Source: an uncultured Hungatella sp.
Lineage (GTDB): Bacteria > Bacillota > Clostridia > Lachnospirales > Lachnospiraceae
Assembly (NCBI GenBank): GCA_959018155.1
Contig: CAUEKH010000062.1
Span: 1-10,004, forward strand
Length of the DNA: 10,004 nucleotides
Direction of reading: 5' to 3'
The notes beneath the pieces are model-generated. The model searched no databases. It worked only from the letters and a program-made list of their open reading frames with translations, and was not told the origin of the DNA. The translations under genes and the position numbers were made by a program. Every line of letters starts with the position of its first letter. The first letter of the stretch is position 1. This document shows, in pieces, positions 1-6,951 of the stretch.

Positions 1-41
1 CTATGAAAGAGGCGATATTTTGCAGATTGATGGGGGATCAT

Positions 42-1313
42 ATGAAGAACAGCCAGGAAAAAGCGGAACGGATAGAGAGTGTCAGGGATTTTTTGCGCCT
101 CGTGGACCAGATGTCAAAAACATCTTATTTTTACCTTACAGAGGACCAGGATAATCAGGAATACGTTCCCGATCCCACCTGCCCGGATTTCATCAAAAAT
201 ATGATTGGAGAATTTCTCAGCGGTTCGAAAATTGCGGAAATCCCCTGTGAATCGGGGATACATTATATCCTTAAATTCGGCATTCATTTTATGGTTTACC
301 ATCTTCCGGGAAAGGAAGGGTACTGCATCATAGGCCCGCTCCGTTATAAGCGCCCTGCGCGTGTGGAGATAGCTTCCTATGTGGAAAAGTATCATCTTGA
401 GAAAAATTACCACTACATATTGAACAGTTTCTTAAACTCCATCACACAGGAACACGCAAGCGCGCAGCCTCTCGCCTATATTTTAACCCACATTTACCAC
501 ATGGAAATCATCGGTTCTGAAAATTTTCAACGCGTTTCTCTGGAAGATGCTCCGGAAGAGAAAATCAACGTGGCGCCGCCGGTGGTGTCTGATATGCGTA
601 TCATAGATAAAAAGTATGAAAAAGAGCAGGAACTGCAGATACTCGTTGCACAGGGAAAACGGATCGCGTCAGGCAGACTCATGGAACTGCACGATAAGAC
701 GAAGTATTTCCGCCAGTCAAAGTTGAATGTAATGTACCGGATGATTTCTCTGAATCATCTGTGCAAACAGGCCTTAGTCCAGGCCGGTATCCCGCCTGTC
801 TATATCGAACATATTTATTCCTCGTATATCCGTGAAATTGCCGGAAATCTGGACGAGATTGAGAGCAGAGAGGACCAGTACAGCGCCAGGATGCTGGACG
901 ATTACTGCAAACTGGCAAGAGATAATTCTACCCGGAATGTATCCGGCCCGGTCCGGAAAATAATTCATTACGTTCTGCTGAATGATACCAGGAATATTTC
1001 TGTCACCGACATCGCGGCTTACCTGGAAATGACGCCGAATTACGTTTCTTCCATTTTCAAAAGAGAAATGGGCAGATCCCTGACAAATTATATCAATGAA
1101 GTCAGGATCGATTCCAGTATGAAACTGCTGACACATACGGATCTGTCGATTGGAGAGATCGCGGAGAAAGCCGGCTTCGACGATTACAACTATTTTTCAA
1201 GAATATTCAAAAAAATGATGAACGTCTCACCGACAGAGTACCGGAAAGGATGCCTTAAAGAAAGGGGAACATCAACAGAATTACAGAAAATAATACATTT
1301 TTCAGTTGAATAG
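42..1313 (+). CDS. AraC-family transcriptional regulator with unrecognised N-terminal domain
   Basis: Predicted cytoplasmic DNA-binding regulator. From ATG 42 it has 423 residues. The C-terminal ~100 residues (about 303-402) form an AraC/XylS double helix-turn-helix: the first HTH is around ISVTDIAAYLEMTPNYVSSI, the second around LSIGEIAEKAGFDDYNYFSR, followed by the family's closing NVSPTEYRKG. The N-terminal ~290 residues, presumably the signal-sensing part, match no domain I can name. They contain no obvious phosphoacceptor or membrane segment. The start at 42 is preferred because GGGGG (32-36) lies 5 bases upstream. An in-frame ATG at 3 would add 13 residues, but its upstream region is outside the window, so a still longer N-terminus cannot be excluded. 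The downstream receptor gene is on the same strand 59 bases later but has its own promoter, so the two may be functionally paired without strict co-transcription. The HTH assignment is firm; ligand and targets are unknown. Confidence 0.88.
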   Translation: MKNSQEKAERIESVRDFLRLVDQMSKTSYFYLTEDQDNQEYVPDPTCPDFIKNMIGEFLSGSKIAEIPCESGIHYILKFGIHFMVYHLPGKEGYCIIGPLRYKRPARVEIASYVEKYHLEKNYHYILNSFLNSITQEHASAQPLAYILTHIYHMEIIGSENFQRVSLEDAPEEKINVAPPVVSDMRIIDKKYEKEQELQILVAQGKRIASGRLMELHDKTKYFRQSKLNVMYRMISLNHLCKQALVQAGIPPVYIEHIYSSYIREIAGNLDEIESREDQYSARMLDDYCKLARDNSTRNVSGPVRKIIHYVLLNDTRNISVTDIAAYLEMTPNYVSSIFKREMGRSLTNYINEVRIDSSMKLLTHTDLSIGEIAEKAGFDDYNYFSRIFKKMMNVSPTEYRKGCLKERGTSTELQKIIHFSVE

Positions 1314-1314
1314 G

Positions 1315-1343
1315 TTGAAAAAAAGTGGCAAAACTGGTAATAT
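1315..1343 (+). promoter_or_regulatory. Sigma-A type promoter with extended -10, for the CACHE-PAS-GGDEF receptor
   Basis: TTGAAA at 1315-1320 matches the -35 consensus at 5 of 6 positions. A 17-base spacer follows, then TAATAT at 1338-1343 (4 of 6 to TATAAT), preceded by TGG, which gives an extended -10 TGn element. It starts two bases after the stop codon of the AraC gene. It would give a short leader ahead of the AAGGAGA ribosome site at 1361-1367 and ATG 1373. Seen by eye only; no transcript data. Confidence 0.55.
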
Positions 1344-1372
1344 TATTAAAAAATAGGGTGAAGGAGAAGTAT

Positions 1373-2776
1373 ATGCAAAAGAAAAGACGCCTGATATCAA
1401 TAGGGTTATCTATGATATTAGTCTTACTTGCTGCCCTTTTATTTATCTTTACGTTTCGCACCATAAACAGGGTATTCTTTGATGCGACGGCTGATTTGGC
1501 ATTGGAGACGATGGAAGTGGTGCGTGACCTGGGTGTTTCTCTCGTTGAGGATCATCTGCAGGATTTGGAAAGTAATTTGGAAGAGACGGCTGCTGAGTAC
1601 AGAGAGCAGCTGAATCGTGATATCACGGATATAGATTTATCGGGGCTTCCGCTTCCCGAGGACGGTATTAATTACTGGCTCGCATTTCCCGACGGGAAAG
1701 CGATTGATTCCGATGGCACCATTCAGGACTGGAAGAAGGTGGCTGCGCTGGAACATATTTTTGACAGCGGCAAAACCACTATCATCGATCCTTATTTTGA
1801 TGAAGACGGCGTCTATCTGTTTTGTGTTACGACCCCTGTCTCCCGTGAGGGACAGACGGATACGGTTTTGATTGCGCGGCTGGATGGATTTTGTATCAGC
1901 AGATGGATCGAGAGAGTTCAGTACGAGATCAGCCAGGGAATTGGCTACATCATCGCCAGTGACGGCCGTAATATTGCGGACTCCAAGGAAGAGAACTATG
2001 ACTGGATCACGTCCATGTACAATGCGCAGGATTTGAGGGACGTGGATGAGGAGTCGAGAACGGTCGCGGATTTGGAAGGACAGGTTCTGGAAGGAAAAAC
2101 GGGGCGCGGAACCTATATTTGGGAAGGATCCAGGAATTATATTATTTATGCGCCAATCGGTGAAACAGGCTGGGGCTTTTTCACCGGATTTTATGGCGAC
2201 CCCGTGAAGGAATATATCAGACAGGGCACGGGAAGAAGTCTGATGTCCAGTCTTCCTTTCGTTATGCTTATCATTCTCTTTCTGTTATTTGTAGGACTTT
2301 ATGTCAATTATAACTTAAAAAAGGAAAGAGGCTACATCGACGAACTGATTCATCAGAAGGAGGAGATAGAGGCCCAGGCGGAGAATCTTCGTGTGAATGA
2401 GGAACGCTTCCGGGTGGCCCTCGCACAGACTGACAATACAATCTTTGAATATGACCCGGTAACGGGTAATATTATAAATTTCTACGCATCCAAAAATGCG
2501 ACTGGAAATTTAGAACTGGAAAAAGGGCTGGAACAATTCATTATACCGAATGGAACGCTCGATCAGGCGTCTCTTGTGAGACTGCGCCACATCTTTAACG
2601 ATACTCAAAAAGGAATTTATGACAATGAATGTGTCGTAAAAGTTACTTATCAGGATGAGTCAATTGCCTGGTATAAGATATCCATTTCGCCTCTGTCAGA
2701 GCAGAAGGGGCATGTAATTGGGATTGTGGAAGATATTACAAAAGAGAAGCAGGCGGATCTCGATGTTATGACATGA
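1373..2776 (+). CDS. Truncated receptor half: CACHE-like sensor plus PAS, output domain lost
   Basis: This is the 467-residue product expected if the TGA at 2774 terminates translation. TM1 is about residues 8-30, after a basic MQKKRR start. The extracytoplasmic region (about 35-288) has double-CACHE features, including a WLAFPDGKAIDSDG stretch and a second lobe ending YAPIGETGWGFFTGFYGDPV. TM2 is about 290-312. A charged helical linker (315-345) and a PAS domain (about 344-460, beginning NEERFRVALAQTDNTIFEYD and ending IGIVEDITKEKQ) follow. ATG 1373 is chosen for its AAGGAGA ribosome site 5 bases upstream. An in-frame GTG at 1325 would add 16 residues but overlaps the likely promoter. CACHE regions bind small metabolites such as amino or carboxylic acids; the ligand here is unknown. 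Without GGDEF the protein could only act as a binding decoy or dimerisation partner. Confidence 0.75.
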   Translation: MQKKRRLISIGLSMILVLLAALLFIFTFRTINRVFFDATADLALETMEVVRDLGVSLVEDHLQDLESNLEETAAEYREQLNRDITDIDLSGLPLPEDGINYWLAFPDGKAIDSDGTIQDWKKVAALEHIFDSGKTTIIDPYFDEDGVYLFCVTTPVSREGQTDTVLIARLDGFCISRWIERVQYEISQGIGYIIASDGRNIADSKEENYDWITSMYNAQDLRDVDEESRTVADLEGQVLEGKTGRGTYIWEGSRNYIIYAPIGETGWGFFTGFYGDPVKEYIRQGTGRSLMSSLPFVMLIILFLLFVGLYVNYNLKKERGYIDELIHQKEEIEAQAENLRVNEERFRVALAQTDNTIFEYDPVTGNIINFYASKNATGNLELEKGLEQFIIPNGTLDQASLVRLRHIFNDTQKGIYDNECVVKVTYQDESIAWYKISISPLSEQKGHVIGIVEDITKEKQADLDVMT

Positions 2777-2806
2777 GTTCTGAATAAGAAAGTCATCACA
2801 GAACAG

Positions 2807-3232
2807 GTGTCAGAATATCTGAAAAACAGTAAGGGCTCAGAACTGTCCGCCCTGCTGATGATTGACATTGATAATTTCAAATACGTGAATGATAAATACG
2901 GGCATCCCACAGGCGACCAGGTGATCATCCGGACTGGCTGCATATTAAAAGAGGCTTTCACAAAAAACGCGTATATAGGCAGGGTTGGCGGAGATGAATT
3001 CTGTATCTTTTGTTATAATCTGTCGTCACAGCAGGCGTTAGAGGAGGCTGTGAAGGCATTTTACCGCCGCAATTCAGAAGTGGAAGAAGAAGTTTCCGTT
3101 ACCTACAGCTGTGGAATCGCTTTTTTCACAGGCCGTGTAACATTTGAAGAGATATATAAGCAGGCCGACAGTGCGCTGTATCGGTCAAAAATGCAGGGAA
3201 AAAACAGATACAATTACAGTATCAGACAGTAA
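2807..3232 (+). CDS. Orphaned GGDEF (diguanylate cyclase) domain fragment
   Basis: This is the catalytic half of the interrupted receptor, in the same frame as the upstream part. Visible GGDEF-family motifs are the metal/nucleotide segment MIDIDNFKYVNDKYGHPTGD, the active-site motif RVGGDEFCIFCYN and the C-terminal DSALYRSKMQGKNRYNY. The usual RxxD inhibitory site five residues before GGDEF is absent (TKNA occupies that place), so c-di-GMP feedback inhibition through a primary I-site is not expected. The first possible start, GTG 2807, has no ribosome site, and starting there would remove the N-terminal DxLTGxxN helix of the domain. Independent expression of an active enzyme is therefore unlikely. 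It is best read as the 3' part of the pseudogene, unless the TGA is read through. Confidence 0.55.
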   Translation: MSEYLKNSKGSELSALLMIDIDNFKYVNDKYGHPTGDQVIIRTGCILKEAFTKNAYIGRVGGDEFCIFCYNLSSQQALEEAVKAFYRRNSEVEEEVSVTYSCGIAFFTGRVTFEEIYKQADSALYRSKMQGKNRYNYSIRQ

Positions 3233-3248
3233 CACACCATTTTTTAAA

Positions 3249-3269
3249 CAGCCAGCCATAAGGCGGCTG
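3249..3269 (+). terminator. Compact GC-rich hairpin after the GGDEF fragment
   Basis: CAGCC-A-GCC, loop ATAA, GGC-GGCTG gives eight base pairs with one bulged A, 17 bases after the stop at 3232. No T-run follows directly, so it is not a textbook intrinsic terminator. Its right half (GGCGGCTGC) is also the left arm of the longer hairpin at 3257-3358, so the two folds would exclude each other. Confidence 0.35.
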
Positions 3270-3358
3270 CAAAATATGAATTTCAATCAGGCTTCGTTTT
3301 AAGTTCTCGTCCGACTACGAAGTCCTGACGGATATTTATATCTTGCAGCGGCCTTTTG
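3257..3358. repeat. Long imperfect inverted repeat (foldback element)
   Basis: Left arm 3260-3284 (starts AAGGCGGCTGCAAAATAT) matches the reverse complement of 3331-3355 (ends CTTGCAGCGGCCTT) at 21 of 25 positions. Inside it, TCAGGCTTCGT (3287-3297) pairs with ACGAAGTCCTGA (3317-3328) with one bulged base. The loop is 19 bases. The whole stretch folds as one ~100-base hairpin lying between convergent genes. On the + strand the closing GGCC is followed by TTTTGCTATTTTCT, so it could also terminate transcription from the left. The structure resembles extragenic palindromes or a small non-autonomous foldback element. No target-site duplication is obvious, so its mobility is unproven. Confidence 0.6.
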
Positions 3359-3359
3359 C

Positions 3360-3380
3360 TATTTTCTGCGGCAGAAAATA
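3360..3380. repeat. Perfect 10-base inverted repeat
   Basis: TATTTTCTGC (3360-3369) and GCAGAAAATA (3371-3380) are perfect reverse complements around a single G. As a hairpin it would have eight pairs and a GCGGC loop. It sits directly between the long foldback element and the small hairpin at 3381-3394. Confidence 0.6.
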
Positions 3381-3394
3381 TGAGACTCGTCTCA
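3381..3394 (-). terminator. Possible terminator of the ABC transporter operon
   Basis: TGAGACTCGTCTCA is palindromic around a two-base centre, giving five pairs and a four-base loop. On the minus strand it lies 8 bases past the permease stop codon and is followed by TATTTTCT. The stem is short and only moderately GC-rich, so this is a weak intrinsic-terminator candidate. Confidence 0.35.
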
Positions 3395-3402
3395 GGCTGT
3401 GG

Positions 3403-6072
3403 TTAAACCGTATCGTGTTTAAGCCCGTCTATAATATTCTGGGAGAGGATCCGGTTCGCTCCCACCAGACAGGCGAGGACGACGGCGCCAAGCATACAGA
3501 AAAGATACAGCAGCAGAACTCCGACAGGGGCGAAGGAGAGCCACTGAGCCAGGCTGATCTCATTGACGGACATAAGGAAGGCGGAAAGCGCTGCGCAGAA
3601 CGGGAGGGAGATCAGAAGCGGTGTGATGCCAAGAGTGATCCCTTCCAGGAACAGCATTTTTCGGATTCCGCGAGGCGGAATGCCTACGGAACGGAGTACG
3701 GCAAATTCCTTCAGCCGGTTGTTCAAATTGCCCAGCACAGTGCTCCAGACGTTGCTTAAACCGATGACGGCCAGTAGTCCGCAGATAAAGGCGGTGATAA
3801 GATTCACCATCAGCTGGCTGTTCTTCTTGTTCTCTTCATATTCCAGCATATCAGAAAGATAGTAGTCGCCGGAACCGAACCAGCTTTCACAGACACTTTC
3901 TATCCGGGCGCGGACCGGTTTGATGTCGTCTTCCGACACCGTCTGAAAGGCCCCATGGATCCGGTCAACGCCGCCCTGCGTAAAATGGGAGGCGATTTCA
4001 TCGACCCGGGACATGGGAAGAAACAGCGTCAGCCCGTAACGGCTGGTCAGATTTCTCACTCCGATTGGCGGGTAGCGCCCGGCAACACCGCCGATGGTCA
4101 CAGAGAAATGGTAATCCCCTTCGGTACTGTCGTAACGCTTCTCCGTGCAGTCTAAGCTGTCGCCGGCTTTAAGGGAGAGATAGGGGATTGTGACAGGCGT
4201 TCTTAACGTGCTGACGGTAATATCCTCGATGGTGTTGAGCAGTATCGCGGCGGGTGTCCTGCCATCATAAAATACTTCCGGATCCATATGGTTTTCCAGA
4301 CAGTACGCCCGGAAGGTGTCGTCATCGAGTCCAGCCAGGGCAACAGGAACCCGGTACCGGCCGTTCCTGTTCAGGATATATCCGGTATTTACGTGAGTGC
4401 CTGCGGTTTCGTAGCCGCCGGCATTTTTAAATTCAGGCGACAGCGTGTCGTCGGACAGCCAGGCCGCCGCATTTAATGACATGCTCCAGGCGGAATGGCG
4501 GATGCCGGGAAGAGAGTCTATTTCCTCCATGATGGCGCGGTCCTCCGGTTCCCTGGCGCTGTAGAGCGACAGGCTTACCTGCGATTCCTCCTTAAGATAT
4601 CCGTTTCGGTTGTAGATTTTCCGGTTCGCGTCTGCGGCTGAAGCGGATCCAAGGATACTGAATAATACGAAAAATGACATTGACAGAGAGAGGATGGCGG
4701 TGCGGTAGCTGCGGGCGCGGGCCCGGACGGCATTTCCCGCCAGTTCTCCCTCGATGCCGAAGGCTTTTGCGACAGAAAAACGGCGGGGCTTTTTTAACTT
4801 TCCCAGATCCCCCTGGCGGATGGCCGAGATGGGCGGCAGTTTGGCCACACGGCGCGCCGGGATCAGAGCGGACCACCAGACGGTAAGCAGGCTTAAGAGG
4901 AGAGCGGGCAGCAGAGACAGTACCCCGACCCGGAAAGTGACCGGCTCTACAAAACTCCCCGTATTGACGGTATTGATATAATCAAGCAGCAGCTTTACCA
5001 GAAATTGTCCGATCAGGAGGCCGAAGGGAATCGGAATGGCGGAGAGGCAAAACGCTTCAAAGAGCACGGAACGCTTTATCTGCCGCGGTGTGGCGCCAAT
5101 GCTGGCAAAGATGCCAAGCTGGGTCAGGCGGGTGCTGGCGGATAGGGAAAATGCGTTGTGGATAATGAGTACGAAGACGCCCACGGTAAACAGTCCGATG
5201 GCTAAGTAGGTGAGAGGCATGGCGATTATCTCAAATTTTGCCATACCGGTCATCTGCTTTGAGGAAAATACCAATAGACGGGATAAGTACTCGCTGTTGT
5301 AGCGCAGGGTATATTCGCCGTACTCATCGGCCTGGTAACCGATTGCCTCAGCAATGCGGGGAAGTTCCCCATAGGTGTCCCGCACATTTTTAAACCGCAG
5401 ATAGACGGTGAGGGGATCCTCCGGACCGATCAGGCTTTCATCCATATAGCCGATGGCGGTGTAGGCGGAGAGCACGGAACTCGTCGTGATATCCAGTTTG
5501 CCGACCACTTTCAGCTGTACCTGGCCTTCCTGGCAAAAGGTTTCTCCGGGCTGGGGCCGGTTGGTGGGCTCGATTACGGTTCCGTCACTGTTTTGGCGTA
5601 CGCCCAGAGGCAGGGTGAGGGTGTCGCCTGTCTTTAATTCCGGATGGTGCTCAAAATACTGTTTCGACAGAGCGATCTCGCCCGGCGCGGCGGGAACCCG
5701 GCCTTCCATGATGGCATTTTTTTCCGGCATGGAATCCCAGTAGCCGGAGGTGGCGTCCCGGTAGAGTAAATACTCTCTTCTGGGGTCGTCGATTCTGGCG
5801 ACCGACCAGGGCCCTTTTATCATCACACTCTCCACACTGTCGAAGGATTGTATGGTTTCCAAATCCTTTCCCGGAGTATTATCAAACAGTTCCCCGTGCC
5901 AGTGGCCCGTCTCTTTTATTATCAGGCTTAAATTGTCCATATAGATGTTATAGAGAAATCCGCACAGGGCCGACATCATGGTGGTCACCATCAGGACCGC
6001 GATCATGATCGAAAGGCTGCTTTTCCGGTTTCGTTTCATGGAGTTGAGCGTGTACTCGTGAAGGACATTCAT
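3403..6072 (-). CDS. ABC transporter permease, duplicated FtsX/MacB-type, 889 residues
   Basis: Membrane subunit of an ABC exporter working with the ATPase encoded immediately upstream. Eight hydrophobic segments are visible: about 18-44, 284-310, 336-364, 384-404, 458-480, 754-780, 805-833 and 846-871. Two large polar regions (about 45-280 and 481-753) should lie outside the membrane. Each half carries the FtsX-like signature after its second segment: LTQLGIFASIGATPRQIKRS (316-335) and LKEFAVLRSVGIPPRGIRKM (787-806), showing an internal duplication. This 4+4 layout with two outer domains fits MacB/YtrF-type mechanotransmission exporters of peptides or lipoproteins better than BceB, which has ten segments and one outer domain. 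ATG 6072 overlaps the ATPase stop as ATGA and has a strong GGAGGTG site 5 bases upstream, so translation is probably coupled. Substrate unknown; antimicrobial-peptide or envelope-stress export is an inference from the adjacent two-component genes. Confidence 0.92.
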   Translation of the reverse strand: MNVLHEYTLNSMKRNRKSSLSIMIAVLMVTTMMSALCGFLYNIYMDNLSLIIKETGHWHGELFDNTPGKDLETIQSFDSVESVMIKGPWSVARIDDPRREYLLYRDATSGYWDSMPEKNAIMEGRVPAAPGEIALSKQYFEHHPELKTGDTLTLPLGVRQNSDGTVIEPTNRPQPGETFCQEGQVQLKVVGKLDITTSSVLSAYTAIGYMDESLIGPEDPLTVYLRFKNVRDTYGELPRIAEAIGYQADEYGEYTLRYNSEYLSRLLVFSSKQMTGMAKFEIIAMPLTYLAIGLFTVGVFVLIIHNAFSLSASTRLTQLGIFASIGATPRQIKRSVLFEAFCLSAIPIPFGLLIGQFLVKLLLDYINTVNTGSFVEPVTFRVGVLSLLPALLLSLLTVWWSALIPARRVAKLPPISAIRQGDLGKLKKPRRFSVAKAFGIEGELAGNAVRARARSYRTAILSLSMSFFVLFSILGSASAADANRKIYNRNGYLKEESQVSLSLYSAREPEDRAIMEEIDSLPGIRHSAWSMSLNAAAWLSDDTLSPEFKNAGGYETAGTHVNTGYILNRNGRYRVPVALAGLDDDTFRAYCLENHMDPEVFYDGRTPAAILLNTIEDITVSTLRTPVTIPYLSLKAGDSLDCTEKRYDSTEGDYHFSVTIGGVAGRYPPIGVRNLTSRYGLTLFLPMSRVDEIASHFTQGGVDRIHGAFQTVSEDDIKPVRARIESVCESWFGSGDYYLSDMLEYEENKKNSQLMVNLITAFICGLLAVIGLSNVWSTVLGNLNNRLKEFAVLRSVGIPPRGIRKMLFLEGITLGITPLLISLPFCAALSAFLMSVNEISLAQWLSFAPVGVLLLYLFCMLGAVVLACLVGANRILSQNIIDGLKHDTV

Positions 6073-6752
6073 CGTGGCACCTCCTCATCGGAGACGATCC
6101 GTCCGTCTTCCATGGTCAGCACCCGGTCTGCCTCCAGGGCCAGTTTTTCATCGTGGGTGATGAGAAGGATCGTCTGGCCGAACCGTTTGTTGGAAAGGCG
6201 GATCAGTTCGGCCAGTTCCTGCGAATTTTTCCGGTCCAGATTGCCGGTAGGTTCATCGGCCAGCAGGATGGCAGGCCGGTAAATTAAGCTGCGGGCAATA
6301 GCCGCCCGCTGCTGCTGGCCGCCGGACAGTTCTCCCGGTAAGTGACTGAGCCGATCTCCCAGGCCGAGAGTGGAGACGATCTCATCGAATAATTCTTTTG
6401 GAGGTTTCCTCCCGTCTAACAGCATGGGCAGCAGGATGTTTTTTCGCACATCCAGGGTGGGGATGAGGTTGTAAAACTGGTAGATAAGCCCCACCTTGCG
6501 CCGGCGAAAGAGGGCCAGCTGTTCTTCTTTTAGAGTGGAAATATCGGTTCCCTCGATGAAGATATGGCCCTCGGTGGGCCGGTCCACGCCTCCCAGTAAG
6601 TGCATAAGCGTGGATTTGCCGGAGCCGGAGGCGCCGACGATAGAGACATACTCGCCTTTCTGAATGGTAATATTGACGTGGTCCAGGGCGGTAACTCTGG
6701 CGGTGATGTTTTCGTCGGTGCGTGTTATATTTTTAAAGCGTAAGATTTCCAT
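6069..6752 (-). CDS. ABC transporter ATP-binding protein, MacB/LolD/BceA-type
   Basis: Cytoplasmic ATPase of 227 residues that powers the downstream permease. All motifs are present: Walker A GASGSGKST (40-48), Q-loop glutamine 92 in YQFYNLIPTLDV, signature LSGGQQQR (142-149), Walker B with catalytic glutamate and D-loop ILLADEPTGNLD (162-173), and H-loop histidine 200 in LLITHDEKLA. The phrase ADEPTGNLD and the size are typical of the MacB/LolD branch. I start at ATG 6752, where the MEILRFKNITRT opening matches the family. AGGAGAG lies about 11 bases upstream, slightly long spacing. The frame stays open to 6845 (31 more residues), but that stretch is unlike the family and covers the control region. 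The stop overlaps the permease start by four bases. Confidence 0.93.
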   Translation of the reverse strand: MEILRFKNITRTDENITARVTALDHVNITIQKGEYVSIVGASGSGKSTLMHLLGGVDRPTEGHIFIEGTDISTLKEEQLALFRRRKVGLIYQFYNLIPTLDVRKNILLPMLLDGRKPPKELFDEIVSTLGLGDRLSHLPGELSGGQQQRAAIARSLIYRPAILLADEPTGNLDRKNSQELAELIRLSNKRFGQTILLITHDEKLALEADRVLTMEDGRIVSDEEVPR

Positions 6753-6785
6753 TTTGTAATTCACTCTCCTTTGCTTCGAAGAATA

Positions 6786-6821
6786 CCATCCGAAAATGAC
6801 AATCCGGTGACAGATGGACAA
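6786..6821. promoter_or_regulatory. Repeated TGACA boxes in the divergent control region, candidate operator
   Basis: TGACA occurs at 6797-6801 and 6808-6812, 11 bases apart, with a looser GGACA at 6817-6821. ATCCG also repeats (6788-6792, 6802-6806), and CCATC (6786-6790) is inverted as GATGG (6813-6817). OmpR-family regulators bind direct repeats spaced by about one helical turn, so this could be where the adjacent response regulator controls the ABC operon. No convincing -35/-10 pair for the minus strand was found here, which would fit activator dependence. Inference only. Confidence 0.35.
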
Positions 6822-6884
6822 AAAATGTGCTCGTCTTTTTCGCACAGGGATGTTAAGCGTGGACTTTCACGAATTTCGCGACCG

Positions 6885-6893
6885 TGATATAAT
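6885..6893 (+). promoter_or_regulatory. Extended -10 promoter for the two-component operon
   Basis: TGATATAAT contains a perfect TATAAT (6888-6893) with the TGn extension at 6885-6887. The hexamer 17 bases upstream (TTTCAC, 6865-6870) is a poor -35, as extended -10 promoters allow. Transcription would begin near 6900, leaving a ~50-base leader before ATG 6952. A GGAGGA ribosome site lies at 6940-6945. Confidence 0.65.
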
Positions 6894-6951
6894 GGGAGCG
6901 GCTGGCTGTTGTTTGGCCTGCTGAAATTAAACAGTATCTGGAGGAAACAAA

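Larger units (their letters stand above)
1373..3232 (+). pseudogene. Membrane CACHE-PAS-GGDEF diguanylate cyclase interrupted by an in-frame TGA
   Basis: One continuous frame of 619 codons encodes a full sensor diguanylate cyclase: TM1, extracytoplasmic CACHE-like region, TM2, coiled coil, PAS, GGDEF. Codon 468 (2774-2776) is TGA. Around it the translation reads DVMT-stop-VLNKK, while the family consensus at this entry to the GGDEF domain is D-x-L-T-G-L-x-N-R. The stop therefore replaces the conserved glycine, consistent with one substitution, GGA to TGA. Frame is kept on both sides, no indel is needed, and the downstream catalytic motifs remain intact. This suggests a recent nonsense mutation, a sequencing error, or read-through. 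The intact protein would sense an external ligand and make c-di-GMP at the membrane. As it stands, the product is a membrane receptor with no enzymatic output. The two halves are described in separate entries. Confidence 0.8.

Noticed and set aside
2774..2776. UGA reassigned to glycine or tryptophan in this genome
   Set aside because: The ABC ATPase, response regulator and kinase genes all end with TGA in correct overlap positions, so TGA works as a stop here.
2774..2804. Possible selenocysteine UGA: GTTCTG (2777-2782) could pair with CAGAAC (2799-2804) just downstream
   Set aside because: The stem is six pairs with a 16-base loop and lacks recognisable SECIS loop features. The family residue at this position is glycine, not cysteine or selenocysteine. 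Nonsense mutation is simpler.
3257..3358. Foldback element as a definite insertion sequence or MITE
   Set aside because: No transposase, no clear target-site duplication and no second copy in the window, so it is kept only as a repeat of unknown origin.
3343..3759. Open frame on the + strand overlapping the permease 3' end, and similar long open frames opposite the permease, kinase and regulator (for example 4674-4886, 7486-7939, 8235-8657)
   Set aside because: They lie opposite strongly supported genes in GC-rich DNA, have low-complexity compositions, no family motifs and no consistent ribosome sites.
3403..6072. Permease as a BceB-type bacitracin transporter
   Set aside because: Eight membrane segments in a 4+4 duplicated layout with two outer domains do not match the BceB ten-segment, single-outer-domain pattern.
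6753..6845. 31-residue N-terminal extension of the ABC ATPase
   Set aside because: It is unlike the family, lies over the operator-like repeats, and a better start with an AGGAGAG site exists at 6752.
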